Source: Acidovorax sp. NCPPB 4044 (GTDB lineage Bacteria; Pseudomonadota; Gammaproteobacteria; Burkholderiales; Burkholderiaceae_C). From it: 64,000 nt of DNA. Position numbers and translations under genes: made by a program. A model generated the notes under the pieces. It had not been told where the DNA came from. It saw only the letters and a program-made list of their open reading frames with translations, and ran no database searches. Positions 8,206-18,997 of the stretch are shown here, one piece after another; position 1 is the first letter of the stretch, and every line of letters starts with the position of its first letter. Where the stretch lies: NCBI RefSeq assembly GCF_028069655.1, contig NZ_JAMCOS010000001.1, positions 3,130,001 through 3,194,000 on the forward strand, given 5' to 3'.

Positions 8206-9135
8206 TCAGGCACGGTCGGCCACACGCTCGCCCAGCAGGCCCGAGGGGCGCAGCGTCAGGACAATGATGAGCACGATGAAAGCGAAGATGTCGGTGTAGT
8301 GGCTGCCCAGCAGGCCACCCGTGAGGGTACCGATGTAGCCGGAGCCGATGGCTTCGATGAGGCCGAGCAGGATGCCGCCGACCACTGCGCCGGCCAGGTT
8401 GCCGATGCCGCCGAAGACCGCGGCCGTGAAAGCCTTGAGCCCGGGCAGGAAACCCATCGTGTGCTGGGCAGTGCCGTAGTTGGACGCATACATGATGCCG
8501 GCGATGGCGGCCAGCACCGCGCCGATGATGAACGTGGCGGAAATCACCATGTCGGGCTTGACGCCCATCAGCGCGGCAACCCGTGGGTTCTCCGCGGTGG
8601 CGCGCATGGCGCGGCCCAGTTTCGTGTAGTTGACCAGGTACACCAGCGAGGCCAGCGCGATGGCCGTGACGGCCAGGATCAGCACCTGCGTGGACGTGAT
8701 CACCGCGCCACCCACCTGGAAGGGCGTGGTGGGCAGCAGCGTGGGATACGGCTTGTAGTTGGGCTTCCAGATGATCATCGCCAGCGTCTGCAGCAGGATG
8801 GACATGCCGATGGCGGTGATCAGGGGGGCCAGGCGAGGGCTGCTGCGCAGCGGCCGGTAGGCCACTTTCTCGATGACGAAGTTGAGCGCGGCGGCGACCA
8901 CGCAGGCAATGATGGTGGCCAGCAGGAGGATGACCCAGCCCGGCGCTCCGGGCATGGCCTCTTGCATCAAGCCGATGCAGCTCCAACTGGTGAGAGCGCC
9001 GATCATCAGCACTTCCCCGTGGGCGAAATTGATCAGTTGAATGATGCCGTACACCATCGTATAGCCCAGGGCTATCAAGGCATACATGCTGCCGAGGACC
9101 AGACCGTTGATGATCTGCTGCAGCAAAATGTCCAT
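8206..9135 (-). CDS. livH: branched-chain amino acid ABC transporter permease LivH
   Basis: A 309-residue permease, the partner of LivM. It begins MDILLQQIINGLVLGSMYAL, has the family run GYTMVYGIIQLINFAHGEVLMIGA, the cytoplasmic loop LGRAMRATAENPRVAALMGV and the glycine-rich GGIGNLAGAVVGG. The ATG at 9135 has GAAGGA about eight bases before it; the frame open to 9276 is non-coding. First gene of livHMGF. No livJ/K-type binding protein gene lies upstream in 9136-9416, so the binding subunit must come from elsewhere. Substrate specificity cannot be fixed from these four genes. Confidence 0.94.
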   Translation of the reverse strand: MDILLQQIINGLVLGSMYALIALGYTMVYGIIQLINFAHGEVLMIGALTSWSCIGLMQEAMPGAPGWVILLLATIIACVVAAALNFVIEKVAYRPLRSSPRLAPLITAIGMSILLQTLAMIIWKPNYKPYPTLLPTTPFQVGGAVITSTQVLILAVTAIALASLVYLVNYTKLGRAMRATAENPRVAALMGVKPDMVISATFIIGAVLAAIAGIMYASNYGTAQHTMGFLPGLKAFTAAVFGGIGNLAGAVVGGILLGLIEAIGSGYIGTLTGGLLGSHYTDIFAFIVLIIVLTLRPSGLLGERVADRA

Positions 9136-9416
9136 AAAAAAAGTCCTTCGTTTGTGACGTCCCACCCGTACCGGGCCAGGAATCGGTTCAGCCTTATGGG
9201 CCCGATTGCCATGTAGCAAAAAACCCGCCAGGACGGGTGCCACGCGGGTTTGGTGCGGGATTGTAGCCAGATGCATTGGGCCCGCCTTACCATGGCCCGA
9301 CGGGGTTTTCCCGAGGATTTCGTTGCCATCAGCAGCGCATGGGCGCCATTAGGAAGACTGATCCGATGCGGCCAGGGCATAGCCGTCGCCGCGGCCGGAT
9401 GCTCCGGGGATGCCGG

Positions 9417-10748
9417 TCAGCCTTCAGCGGAGAGCGGGTCGCTGCCGTCACCACGCGCCGCGGCATCCAGCCGGCGGAGGTGGGCGAGCTTTTCGGCGAT
9501 CTTGGCTTCGAGCCCGCGCGGCACGGGCGCGTACCAGCCAGGCTCGGCCATCCCCTCGGGCAGGTAGGTCTCGCCCGCCGCATAGCCCTCAGGCTCGTCG
9601 TGGGCGTAACGGTAGGCCTTGCCGTGGCCCAGCTCCTTCATGAGCCGGGTCGGTGCATTGCGCAGGTGCACCGGCACTTCCCGGGATTTGTCTTTCTTGA
9701 TGTGGGCCTTGGCCTGGTTGTAGGCCATGTATCCGGCATTGCTCTTGGGTGCGGCGGCAAGGTAGATCACGGCCTGCGCCAGAGCGAGTTCCCCCTCCGG
9801 CGATCCCAATCGCTCATACGTGGAGGCCGCATCGTTGGCGATCTGCAAGGCGCGGGGGTCGGCCAGCCCGATATCCTCCCAGGCCATGCGGACGATGCGG
9901 CGCGAGAGGTACTTGGCATCTGCACCACCGTCGAGCATGCGGCAGAGCCAATAGAGCGCCGCATCGGGATGGGAGCCGCGCACGGATTTGTGCAGCGCAG
10001 AGATCTGGTCGTAGAAATGGTCGCCCCCCTTGTCGAACCGCCGTGCATTGAGCGTGAGCGCGCTCTGCAGGAATGCGGCGTCGACCTTCGCCACCCCGGC
10101 CGCCTGCGCTGCCGTGTCGGTCTGCTCCACCAGGTTGAGCAGCCGGCGCGCATCGCCGTCGGCATAGCCCACGAGGGTGCTCACGGCCGCGGCATCCAAC
10201 TCCAGGTGCGTGAGCACCTTGGTTTGCGCGCGCTCCACGAGCTGCCGCAGTTCGTCCTCGTCCAGCGCCTGCAGCACATAGACCTGCGCGCGGGAGAGCA
10301 ATGCGGAATTGACCTCGAAAGACGGATTCTCCGTCGTGGCCCCGACGAAGGTCACGAGCCCGGACTCCACGAAGGGCAGCAGGCCATCCTGCTGGCTCTT
10401 GTTGAAACGGTGGATCTCGTCCACGAAGAGGATGGTCTTCTTTCCGAGCGCCAGATTGTGTTCGGCCTGCTCCATCGAGGCGCGGATTTCCTTCACGCCC
10501 GAGAAAACCGCTGACAACGCGATGAACTCATAGCCGAACGCGCGTGCGGTGAGCCGCGCCAGCGTGGTCTTACCCACCCCCGGCGGACCCCAGAGAATCA
10601 TCGAATGTGGCTTGCCGGATTCGAAGGCGAGCCGCAGCGGCTTTCCGGGTCCGATGAGATGCGACTGCCCGATCACCTCATCCAGGCTGGCCGGACGCAA
10701 GGCTTCGGCCAGAGGGGCAGCAGGAGATGCGGAGAACAGATCGGCCAT
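9417..10748 (-). CDS. rarA: replication-associated recombination protein A (RarA/MgsA)
   Basis: A 443-residue AAA+ ATPase of the RarA/MgsA/WRNIP1 family, which acts at stalled replication forks and binds SSB. Domains in order: N-terminal segment with [14 protein letters not shown], Walker [10 protein letters not shown] (about residues 54-62), Walker [15 protein letters not shown], sensor [12 protein letters not shown] and SRAQV, then the C-terminal tetramerisation region with [12 protein letters not shown] and SNAGYMAYN. The ATG at 10748 (MADLFS) is the first in-frame start with homology. It often follows lolA in this group, but here two plus-strand genes separate them. Confidence 0.95.
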   Translation of the reverse strand: MADLFSASPAAPLAEALRPASLDEVIGQSHLIGPGKPLRLAFESGKPHSMILWGPPGVGKTTLARLTARAFGYEFIALSAVFSGVKEIRASMEQAEHNLALGKKTILFVDEIHRFNKSQQDGLLPFVESGLVTFVGATTENPSFEVNSALLSRAQVYVLQALDEDELRQLVERAQTKVLTHLELDAAAVSTLVGYADGDARRLLNLVEQTDTAAQAAGVAKVDAAFLQSALTLNARRFDKGGDHFYDQISALHKSVRGSHPDAALYWLCRMLDGGADAKYLSRRIVRMAWEDIGLADPRALQIANDAASTYERLGSPEGELALAQAVIYLAAAPKSNAGYMAYNQAKAHIKKDKSREVPVHLRNAPTRLMKELGHGKAYRYAHDEPEGYAAGETYLPEGMAEPGWYAPVPRGLEAKIAEKLAHLRRLDAAARGDGSDPLSAEG

Positions 10749-10927
10749 GGCGCAGCAATGTGGGAAGGTGAGAGTGGAGACGTACAGTGGCGAAGCCGGG
10801 CAGCAGCCCCGGCGCCCGGCAATGCCATCGCGCAAGGCGAAGGCAGCGACCTGCCCATTATTCCTGCCGCCGTTATCCTGCACCAAGCCGGGGCATCCTC
10901 CGCGAACCCTTTCGTTTTCACCTTCCG

Positions 10928-11521
10928 ATGTCCGATCTGCCCATCCTGCTCGACCGCATCCGGCATTGCACGCTCTGCGCTCCGTCTTTGCCGCTCGGGC
11001 CGCGCCCCGTGCTCCAGGCCGCGGCCGGCGCACGGGTCCTCGTGGCGGGCCAGGCGCCGGGACGCAAGGTGCACGCCACCGGCATTCCTTTCGACGATGC
11101 CAGCGGGGAACGGCTGCGGGAGTGGATGGGCGTGGACCGGGCCACGTTCTACGATGCCGAACGCATCGCGATCGTGCCCATGGGTTTCTGCTACCCCGGC
11201 ACGGGGCGCTCGGGCGATCTGCCACCCCGCCCCGAATGCGCGGCAGCCTGGCGCACCCCACTGCTGGAGAACCTGCCGGGCATCGAGCTCACCATCGTGC
11301 TGGGGGCCCATGCCGCAGCCTGGCACCGGCCCGGGATGCCGGCACTCTCACTGACGGACGCCGTGCGGCACTGGCGCCGAAGCGCTCCGCGGTTCTGGCT
11401 GCTGCCGCACCCCAGCCCGCGGAACAACGGGTGGTTGAAGCGCAATCCGTGGTTCGCCGAAGAGGTGCTTCCGGCATTGCGCCAGCAAGTCGCTTCGACG
11501 CTGGCCCGGCGGGCGACCTGA
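10928..11521 (+). CDS. uracil-DNA glycosylase superfamily protein
   Basis: A 197-residue protein of the UDG superfamily (COG1573-like), expected to remove uracil or related damaged bases from DNA. Motif A is GQAPGRKVHATGIPFDDASGE and motif B region is LPHPSPRN near residue 150. Cysteines in IRHCTLCAP near the N-terminus and in GFCYPG and PECAAAW could hold an iron-sulfur cluster, as in family 4 and related enzymes; this is inference. ATG at 10928 (MSDLPILLD) starts the conserved part. It is divergent from rarA. Exact subfamily and base preference are not clear. Confidence 0.8.
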   Translation: MSDLPILLDRIRHCTLCAPSLPLGPRPVLQAAAGARVLVAGQAPGRKVHATGIPFDDASGERLREWMGVDRATFYDAERIAIVPMGFCYPGTGRSGDLPPRPECAAAWRTPLLENLPGIELTIVLGAHAAAWHRPGMPALSLTDAVRHWRRSAPRFWLLPHPSPRNNGWLKRNPWFAEEVLPALRQQVASTLARRAT

Positions 11522-11747
11522 GACAACACCGCCCGCGGCGACCCGGGCTCATCGGAAAGGTTCTGGATCGCCGCGGCAAACGAAGAGGCGCCACACCGCA
11601 ATGGATGGCCCAGCAGACCGGACGTCCCAGCCCTCACCTGTCCGCCATGTGTCGCGCCGCTGCGGCCGGGTCGCGCACAATGCGCGGCGGCCAGCGACCG
11701 GCCGCAACCATCCAACAATCCATCGGTCTGCCTGGAGGAACCCACCC

Positions 11748-12110
11748 ATGTCTTTTGCCGCCCAAGCCGTCGTCGCTTTGATCGCCGTGCTGCACGTCTA
11801 CATCCTCGTGCTGGAAATGTTCCTCTGGGAAAAGCCCGCCGGCCTGCGGGCTTTCCGGCAGACCCCGGAGCGGGCAGCAGCCACCAAGGTGTTGGCCGCC
11901 AACCAGGGTCTCTACAACGGGTTCCTGGCCGCAGGGCTTTTCTGGGGCCTGTGGCTCGGCGGCCCCCATGGCCGCGCGGTCATGACCTTCTTCCTGCTGT
12001 GCGTTCTCGTGGCCGGGCTCTATGGGGCTGCCACCGCAGCCCGCAAGATCCTATTCATCCAGTCCGTGCCGGCGGTCATCGGCCTGGCGCTGCTGTGGCT
12101 CGCCCGGTAG
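11748..12110 (+). CDS. DUF1304 family membrane protein
   Basis: A 120-residue protein with four hydrophobic segments (AVVALIAVLHVYILVLEMFLW, NQGLYNGFLAAGLFWGLW, VMTFFLLCVLVAGLYGAAT, IQSVPAVIGLALLWLA) and the DUF1304 pattern LEMFLWEKPAGLRAF...ANQGLYNGFLA. The family is a widespread small integral membrane protein with no established function. GGAGG lies ten bases before the ATG at 11748. Transcribed with or just after the uracil-DNA glycosylase gene; convergent with lolA. Confidence 0.85.
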   Translation: MSFAAQAVVALIAVLHVYILVLEMFLWEKPAGLRAFRQTPERAAATKVLAANQGLYNGFLAAGLFWGLWLGGPHGRAVMTFFLLCVLVAGLYGAATAARKILFIQSVPAVIGLALLWLAR

Positions 12111-12133
12111 GCGGCGAGCACTTACGAACCCGG

Positions 12134-12769
12134 CTACTGCCGCACCACATCCGCGCCCGGTGGCGGCTTGAATTCGAAGGTGGCGGCCGGCAGCGAAGCG
12201 CTGGCCTGCAGGTTGTTGAACCGGATCACCGAGCGCTGGCCGAAGCTGTCGAGGATGTCCAGCGCCGCCAACTGGTCGCCCTGGAAGCCCACGCGCACGC
12301 TCTTGAGCTGGCCCTCCTTGGCACGGGGCGTGGCCTGCACCCACTGCAGCCCGTCCTGATCGGGGGCGGATTCGAGCGTGAAATCCTTGCGCAGCGCCTG
12401 CAGATCGGGCGAGGACGCCAGCAACGCCGCCGGCGTGGTGCCCAAGGCCTGCGATTGCGCGCGCTGGGTGACCTGGTTCAGGTCCGCGTCGTAGAGCCAC
12501 AGCGTCTTGCCGTCCGCAACGATCGTCTGCTCGAACGGCTTCACGTAGGCGAACCTGAAGCGCCCGGGCCGGTGGAATTCGAAGGTGCCGCTGGAAGTCT
12601 TCGTGCGCGCGGCCTGTCCTTCCTTGGGCGGGGACGTCACCGTCTGGGTGAAATCCGCGCGCCCGGCCTGGGCGCCCTTCATGAAGGATTCCAGGCTCTT
12701 CATGCCGTCTGCCGCTGCATTCTGGACGCCTGCAGCTATCAAAACAATAGCAAACCAGTGTTTCATCAT
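12134..12769 (-). CDS. lolA: outer-membrane lipoprotein carrier protein LolA
   Basis: LolA is the periplasmic chaperone that carries lipoproteins from LolCDE in the inner membrane to LolB in the outer membrane. The 211-residue precursor has a signal peptide (MMKHWFAIVLIAAG...NAAAD) and family features such as GTFEFHRPGRFRFAYVKPFEQ, DGKTLWLYDADLNQV and the final FEFKPPPGADVVRQ. The start may be either of two consecutive ATGs (12769 or 12766); AAGGA spacing favours the second. The hydrophobic core of the signal peptide (AIVLIAAG) is encoded by a copy of the short hairpin repeat. It lies 34 bases downstream of ftsK. Confidence 0.93.
   Translation of the reverse strand: MMKHWFAIVLIAAGVQNAAADGMKSLESFMKGAQAGRADFTQTVTSPPKEGQAARTKTSSGTFEFHRPGRFRFAYVKPFEQTIVADGKTLWLYDADLNQVTQRAQSQALGTTPAALLASSPDLQALRKDFTLESAPDQDGLQWVQATPRAKEGQLKSVRVGFQGDQLAALDILDSFGQRSVIRFNNLQASASLPAATFEFKPPPGADVVRQ
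12722..12757 (-). repeat. copy of the hairpin repeat inside the lolA signal-peptide coding region
   Basis: Read on the minus strand this is TTTGCTAT, a short loop, ATAGCTGCAGGCGTCCAG. The GCTAT/ATAGC hairpin and the GGCGTCCAG side match the copy upstream of ribF (46197-46250). It encodes residues Phe-Ala-Ile-Val-Leu-Ile-Ala-Ala-Gly of the LolA signal peptide without breaking the frame. Confidence 0.6.
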
Positions 12770-12803
12770 TCCATCCTTGTCGTCGGGGACCCACGCACCG
12801 CGG

Positions 12804-15143
12804 TCATTCGCCGCGATGCGGCACCAGCACTTCGCGCTGGCCGCTGGCGGTGAGCGCACTCACGAGGCCCGCCGTTTCCATGTCTTCCAGCAGGCGGGCG
12901 GACCGGTTGTAGCCGATGCGCAGCTTGCGCTGCACATACGAGATGCTGGCCTTTCGGTCCTTGAGCACCACTTCCACCGCCTGGTCGTACATGGGGTCTT
13001 TTTCGCCGCCTTCACCCCCCCCGCCTTCGCCGAGGGGCCCATCGTCGCCATCGACCGTCCCGCCTTCGAGCACGCCCTCGATGTAATCGGGCTCGCCCTG
13101 GGACTTGAGATAGCTCACCACGCGGTGGACCTCCTCGTCGGAGACGAAGGCACCGTGCACGCGGATCGGCAGGCCGGTGCCGCTGGCCATGTAGAGCATG
13201 TCGCCCATGCCCAGCAGCGCCTCGGCGCCCATCTGGTCCAGGATGGTGCGGCTGTCGATCTTGGAGCCGACAGAGAAGGCGATCCGGGTCGGGATATTGG
13301 CCTTGATCAGGCCGGTGATCACGTCCACGCTCGGGCGCTGCGTGGCCAGGATGAGGTGGATGCCCGCGGCGCGCGCCTTCTGGGCGAGCCGGGCGATCAG
13401 CTCTTCGATCTTCTTGCCCACCACCATCATGAGGTCGGCCAGCTCGTCGATGATCACGACGATGTGCGGCAGCCGCTGCAGCGGCTCGGGTTGTTCCGGC
13501 GTCAGGCTGAAGGGGTTGTAGATGAATTCCTCGCGCGCCTTGGCCTCGTCGATCTTCACGTTGTAGCCCGCGAGATTGCGCACGCCCAGCTTGGACATGA
13601 GCTTGTAGCGGCGCTCCATCTCCGCCACGCACCAGTTGAGGCCGTGCGCCGCCTGCTTCATATCGGTCACCACCGGCGCCAGCAGATGCGGGATGCCTTC
13701 GTAGACCGACATTTCCAGCATCTTGGGGTCGATCATCAGCAGGCGCACGTCGCGCGCCTCGGCCTTGTAGAGCAGCGAAAGGATCATCGCGTTGATCCCC
13801 ACCGACTTGCCCGAACCCGTGGTCCCCGCCACCAGCACATGGGGCATCTTGGCAAGGTCCGCCACCACCGGGTTGCCCACGATGTCCTTGCCCAGGCCCA
13901 TGGTGAGCATGCTCTTGGCGTCGTGGTAGATCTGGGAGCCGAGGATCTCCGACAGCCGGATCGACTGGCGCTTGGCGTTGGGCAACTCCAGCGCCATGAA
14001 ATTCTTGCCCGGAATGGTCTCGATCACGCGGATGGACACCAGCGACAGCGAGCGCGCCAGGTCCTTGGCGAGATTGACCACCTGCGAGCCCTTCACGCCC
14101 GTGGCGGGCTCGATCTCGTAGCGGGTGATCACCGGCCCCGGCATGGCGGCCACGACACGCACTTCCACGCCGAAGTCCTTGAGCTTCTTCTCGATGAGCC
14201 GGCTGGTCATCTCGAGCGTCTCCGGGGCCACGGTCTCCTGCCGTGCCTGGGCACCGTCGAGCAGATCGACCTGTGGCAGGCGACTGTCGGGCATCTCGGT
14301 GAAAAGCGGCTTCTGCCGCTCCTTCACCACGCGGGCGCTGGGCGGCGCATCGGCGGCCAGCACCGGCTCGATGATCTGCACGGGCTGCGGGTGGTGCTCC
14401 TGGATCTCATGGCGCTCTTCCTGCACCACTTCTTCGCGCTCGCGGGCTGCACGCTTGCCCGCAGCCAGGTCACGCGCCTTCTCGCGCCGTGCACGGCCGC
14501 CCTGCACCAGTGCGTCGATGCGGCCACCCAGCCGTTCGGCCAACTGGCCCCAGGAAAAGCGGAACACCAGCGCAGCCCCCGCCACGACGGCAATGATCGC
14601 CACCAGGCCGGAGCCCGTGAACCCCAGCCATTTCACACCCGCAAGGCCGGTGAGGTAGCCCAGCACCCCGCCCGCATGGCCCGGCAGCAGCGGCTCCAGC
14701 CGGTAGAGGCGCGACCATTCCAGCGCGGTGCTGGCGCACAGCAGCAGTGCGAGGCCGAGCCAGAACATGAGGCGGCGCGCCAGCACGCTCTGTCCCGGCG
14801 TGGCGGCCTCGCCGCCGCGCATCCAGCGCGCGAGCGATGCGACCCAGGCACGCGCACCGGCCGCCACACACCACCAGACGGAAAAGCCGAACGCGAAATA
14901 ACTGCTGTCAGCCAGCCAGGCGCCCAGGCGCCCCGCCCAATTGGCCATCAGCCGCCCTTCGTGGGCACCCGAGGTGGACCAGGCGGCATCCTGCGCCGAG
15001 TAGCTTGCCAGGGCGAGCAGCCAGAAGATGAGTGCCAGCAGTCCGAGCACCAGGCCGATTTCATGGCCGAAGCGTGCCGCCATGCTGCGCGGCGCCGATT
15101 TGCCCCCGGCAGAAGCATTGAGGGTATTGAGGGAGTACGTCAT
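12804..15143 (-). CDS. ftsK: DNA translocase FtsK
   Basis: FtsK pumps DNA at the division septum and activates dimer resolution at dif. The 779-residue protein has four N-terminal transmembrane segments (residues 28-50, 82-98, 124-140, 176-196) with a periplasmic loop. A short linker (about 205-290) follows, then the motor with Walker [12 protein letters not shown] (439-449) and Walker [15 protein letters not shown], RecA-like motif [12 protein letters not shown], and a C-terminal winged-helix gamma domain (about 715-779, YDQAVEVVL...[17 protein letters not shown]) that reads KOPS. The linker is short, as in SpoIIIE-like and many beta-proteobacterial forms. Divergent from trxB; lolA follows. 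Confidence 0.96.
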   Translation of the reverse strand: MTYSLNTLNASAGGKSAPRSMAARFGHEIGLVLGLLALIFWLLALASYSAQDAAWSTSGAHEGRLMANWAGRLGAWLADSSYFAFGFSVWWCVAAGARAWVASLARWMRGGEAATPGQSVLARRLMFWLGLALLLCASTALEWSRLYRLEPLLPGHAGGVLGYLTGLAGVKWLGFTGSGLVAIIAVVAGAALVFRFSWGQLAERLGGRIDALVQGGRARREKARDLAAGKRAAREREEVVQEERHEIQEHHPQPVQIIEPVLAADAPPSARVVKERQKPLFTEMPDSRLPQVDLLDGAQARQETVAPETLEMTSRLIEKKLKDFGVEVRVVAAMPGPVITRYEIEPATGVKGSQVVNLAKDLARSLSLVSIRVIETIPGKNFMALELPNAKRQSIRLSEILGSQIYHDAKSMLTMGLGKDIVGNPVVADLAKMPHVLVAGTTGSGKSVGINAMILSLLYKAEARDVRLLMIDPKMLEMSVYEGIPHLLAPVVTDMKQAAHGLNWCVAEMERRYKLMSKLGVRNLAGYNVKIDEAKAREEFIYNPFSLTPEQPEPLQRLPHIVVIIDELADLMMVVGKKIEELIARLAQKARAAGIHLILATQRPSVDVITGLIKANIPTRIAFSVGSKIDSRTILDQMGAEALLGMGDMLYMASGTGLPIRVHGAFVSDEEVHRVVSYLKSQGEPDYIEGVLEGGTVDGDDGPLGEGGGGEGGEKDPMYDQAVEVVLKDRKASISYVQRKLRIGYNRSARLLEDMETAGLVSALTASGQREVLVPHRGE

Positions 15144-15145
15144 AG

Positions 15146-16327
<1,182 letters not shown>

Positions 16328-16336
16328 CCCAGGGGG

Positions 16337-16365
16337 CTGGACGCATTGGCGGGCCGGGCTATAAT
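16337..16365 (+). promoter_or_regulatory. sigma-70 promoter for rpmB-rpmG
   Basis: A perfect -10 box TATAAT (16360-16365) lies 17 bases after CTGGAC (16337-16342), a fair -35. It sits just past the trxB stop and would start a leader of about 185 bases before rpmB. Confidence 0.75.
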
Positions 16366-16371
16366 GCGCGG

Positions 16372-16556
16372 CTTTGCTGCACCTTGCACCCCGGTCTTTT
16401 CCTGGAGTGCGCTGGCCCGAAAGGGCCCACCAGGGTCAGCAGATACCCCCGGGCTACCGCCACCCTATCTGGCGAGGTGAGGCCGCAGGGCAGGCTCCGC
16501 AATCACGCGGAGCGTGCATGTCCAGCGGCTGTAATTGAAAAAATCGGAGTGTCCTC
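16372..16556 (+). promoter_or_regulatory. structured leader of rpmB-rpmG mRNA
   Basis: The roughly 185-base leader contains a GNRA-capped hairpin GGCCC-GAAA-GGGCC (16414-16427) inside a possible outer GCTG/CAGC pairing. It also has a perfect 7-bp hairpin GCTCCGC/GCGGAGC with a 6-base loop (16494-16513). I see no small gene in it. A ribosomal-protein autoregulatory leader is possible but unproven. Confidence 0.45.
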
Positions 16557-16790
16557 ATGGCACGCGTCTGCGACGTAACGGGCAAGAAGCCCATGGTCGG
16601 GAACAACGTTTCCCACGCCAACAACAAAACCAAGCGCCGGTTCCTCCCGAACCTGCAATACCGCCGTTTCTGGGTCGAGAGCGAAAACCGCTGGGTGCGC
16701 CTGCGTGTTTCCAGCGCTGCCCTGCGTCTGATCGACAAGAACGGTATCGATTCCGTGCTCGCCGACCTGCGTGCACGCGGCCAAGCTTAA
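16557..16790 (+). CDS. rpmB: 50S ribosomal protein L28
   Basis: A 77-residue large-subunit protein. The start [29 protein letters not shown] is diagnostic for L28, and [16 protein letters not shown] and [17 protein letters not shown] complete it. GGAGTG precedes the ATG at 16557. First gene of rpmB-rpmG, the usual order. Confidence 0.97.
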   Translation: MARVCDVTGKKPMVGNNVSHANNKTKRRFLPNLQYRRFWVESENRWVRLRVSSAALRLIDKNGIDSVLADLRARGQA

Positions 16791-16801
16791 GGAGTAGCAC
16801 C

Positions 16802-16972
16802 ATGGCAACCAAAGGCGGACGCGACAAGATCAAGCTGGAATCCACCGCAGGAACCGGCCACTTCTACACCACGACCAAGAACAAGAAGACGATGCCTGAA
16901 AAGATGTTGATCATCAAGTTCGATCCCAAGGCTCGCAAGCACGTCGAGTACAAGGAAATGAAGCTGAAGTAA
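16802..16972 (+). CDS. rpmG: 50S ribosomal protein L33
   Basis: A 56-residue large-subunit protein starting [28 protein letters not shown] and ending YKEMKLK, the standard L33 form. It lacks the paired cysteines of the zinc-binding version, so it is the zinc-independent type. AAGGAG lies seven bases before the ATG, and the gene follows rpmB by 11 bases and ends at a terminator. Confidence 0.97.
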   Translation: MATKGGRDKIKLESTAGTGHFYTTTKNKKTMPEKMLIIKFDPKARKHVEYKEMKLK

Positions 16973-17003
16973 GGCCTGCGCCCCTTCCGCGAATTTCCCG
17001 AAG

Positions 17004-17031
17004 AAGCCGCCCCACCGAGGGCGGCTTTTTC
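17004..17031 (+). terminator. intrinsic terminator of rpmB-rpmG
   Basis: A 9-bp inverted repeat (AAGCCGCCC, 17004-17012, with GGGCGGCTT, 17019-17027) with a short loop, followed by a T run, lies 31 bases past the rpmG stop. Confidence 0.88.
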
Positions 17032-17206
17032 TTGCCCGCGAACCTGATGCTTCAGGTGCGCAGGCACGGCAGTTCCACGGCAGACGCCAAATCATCAGGC
17101 GCAACTGCGGGCACACGCCCGCCCCGGGGCGGCGGCATGCGCCCCACGCCACAGGCCAGTGCGCGGGTCTCCTTGCGACGCGAACGGCGCGTGGGCCGTC
17201 CGGCCC

Positions 17207-18754
17207 TCAAGCCGCGGCGCGCAGACACCCAGGCGCCGCACGCGCGCCATCGCGCTGGCGTGCGAGGAGTTCGCCCAGCATGCGGTAGCCCTCCTCCACG
17301 GCCGGCGTGAACGGCATGCCGCAGCTCAGCCGCAGGAAATGCTCGTAGCGCCCGGTGTTCGAGAACATGGGGCCGGGGGCGACGCGGATGCCCTGCGCCA
17401 GCGCCTCGTCGTACAGGCGCGTGGACGACAGACCTGTCGGCAATTCCAGCCAGAGGCTGATCCCCCCGGGCGGCAGACTCAACCGCGTTCCTACCGGGAA
17501 GTGCCTGGCCACCGCACGGGCCGACTGCTCGCGCTGCTCCTTCAGATGGCCGCGCATGCGGCGCAGGTGGCGCTCGTAGGCCGGGGAGCCGACGGTCCGG
17601 GCCGCCAGCAACTGCGACCAGGTCTGCATGTTGCGTGTGCGGGCGAACTTGAGCATCTGCACGCGCGCATGCCAGCGGCCCGCGCTCATCCAGCCCTGCC
17701 GCAACCCGGGCGCGAAGCTCTTGCTGAGCGAGGCGCAATAGATCACCTGTCCCGCGTCGCCGGGCCGGTCCCAGGCCTTGGCGGGCCGCAGCGGCTGGGG
17801 CGATTCGACGAACTCGCGGTAGATGTCGTCCTCGATGAGGGCCAGTCCGTATTCCACGCAGAGGGCGACGAGCCGCTCCTTGTGCGCGTCGGGCATCACG
17901 CTGCCCTGGGGCATCTGCAGATGGGGCACCACCACCACGGCCTTGAGCCGCGGCTCATTGCGTGCGGCCAGCTCCAGTGCGTCGAGCGACAGGCCCGTGT
18001 GCGGGCTGCAGGGGATCTCCAGCGCGCGCAGGCCGCGCACCTCGATGGCCTGCAGGATGCCGAAGAAGGTGGGGGATTCCACGGCGATCATGTCGCCCGG
18101 CTCGGCCACCGCATCCAGGGCCAGGTTCACCGCCTCGGAATTGCCGTGCGTGGCGCCGATGTCGTCCGGCGCCAGGCTGAGGCCGAAGCTCAAGGCATGG
18201 TGCGCCATGGCCCGCTGGAACTCGGGATGGGTGGATGGCGCCGAAGGGCCGTACACCAGGATGTCGGGCTGCTCGCGCAGCAGCCGGATGGCGAGCCGGT
18301 TGAGTGCGTCGGCATCGAACAACGCAGGCGCCGGCATGGCACTGCCGAGATCCAGCACCAGCGGCCCCGCGCGGCGGGCCTTTTCCAGAAAGAGCGAAAT
18401 GCGTTCGTTGATCCCGGCGAACAGCTGGGGATCGGGCGCGAGGGGTTCGTGCAGTTCGGGCTCGCGGGCGGCTGGCAGGGAGGCGATACGGCCCGGCGCC
18501 GCGGCAAAGTACCCCACCCGCTCGCGGGCCTGCGCGAAGCCCTGGGCTTCCAGGTGCCGCAACACCTGCAGCGCGGTGGTGAGGCTCACGCCGTGCCGCT
18601 GGCACAGCTCGCGCACGGAAGGCAGGCGCATGCCCGGCTGCAGGCTGCCCGCGGCGATGGCCTGCTCGTACAGGCCCGCCAGCTGGCGATAACGCGGCTG
18701 GCCCCCGGGGGGCGCGCCGGGCACGGCGGAGGGTTCGGCAGCGGAATCGGACAT
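17207..18754 (-). CDS. MocR/GabR-type regulator: GntR DNA-binding domain fused to aminotransferase fold
   Basis: A 515-residue MocR-family transcription factor. Residues about 20-90 form a GntR winged helix (PRYRQLAGLYEQAI...LPSVRELCQRHGVSLTTALQVLRHLEAQGF). The remainder has the fold-type I aminotransferase architecture with GNSEAVNLALDAV, VVVPHLQMPQG, IEDDIYREF and the PLP lysine in SLSKSFAPGLRQGW. MocR proteins usually sense PLP or an amino compound rather than act as enzymes. ATG at 18754 (MSDSAAEP). The gene is divergent from a small DUF2917-like gene, with two dyads in the shared region; the ligand is unknown. Confidence 0.88.
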   Translation of the reverse strand: MSDSAAEPSAVPGAPPGGQPRYRQLAGLYEQAIAAGSLQPGMRLPSVRELCQRHGVSLTTALQVLRHLEAQGFAQARERVGYFAAAPGRIASLPAAREPELHEPLAPDPQLFAGINERISLFLEKARRAGPLVLDLGSAMPAPALFDADALNRLAIRLLREQPDILVYGPSAPSTHPEFQRAMAHHALSFGLSLAPDDIGATHGNSEAVNLALDAVAEPGDMIAVESPTFFGILQAIEVRGLRALEIPCSPHTGLSLDALELAARNEPRLKAVVVVPHLQMPQGSVMPDAHKERLVALCVEYGLALIEDDIYREFVESPQPLRPAKAWDRPGDAGQVIYCASLSKSFAPGLRQGWMSAGRWHARVQMLKFARTRNMQTWSQLLAARTVGSPAYERHLRRMRGHLKEQREQSARAVARHFPVGTRLSLPPGGISLWLELPTGLSSTRLYDEALAQGIRVAPGPMFSNTGRYEHFLRLSCGMPFTPAVEEGYRMLGELLARQRDGARAAPGCLRAAA

Positions 18755-18912
18755 GGCGGAACACCGGGATGCGGCGAAAACGAAGGAGGGCAGCGGCAAC
18801 GCTCTGGTCGAGCGCGAACCATCATGCCCGAGGCAAAAACGCCGGGACAGATACAGGCAGCGCCGTGCCGGACCATAACAGAGGGGTGGAAATCTGCACT
18901 GTTCCACTCACA

Positions 18913-18946
18913 ACACAGGGTCCCTGTGTCTGCCCTGTCATCAGGG
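18913..18946. promoter_or_regulatory. paired dyads between the MocR gene and the divergent small gene
   Basis: An 8-bp-arm near-palindrome ACACAGGG-T-CCCTGTGT (18913-18929) is followed at once by CCCTG-TCAT-CAGGG (18933-18946). Both repeat the CCCTG/CAGGG half-site and lie in the divergent promoter region, so they are good candidates for the MocR binding site. Confidence 0.55.
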
Positions 18947-18997
18947 TTCTCCCTAACCTTGGAGGCCTGTTCTGCTCCACTCGCCTGAGGAAACACC

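Noticed and set aside
6313..9216. A 967-codon open frame antisense to livGMH
   Set aside because: It is made almost entirely of His/Arg/Gln/Gly-rich sequence, the usual shadow of a GC-rich gene read backwards, and the opposite strand holds three clear liv genes.
9218..9250. A candidate terminator or riboswitch upstream of livH
   Set aside because: AAACCCG/CGGGTTT arms exist with an inner ACCCG/CGGGT alternative, but no clear T-run position or conserved riboswitch core could be made out.
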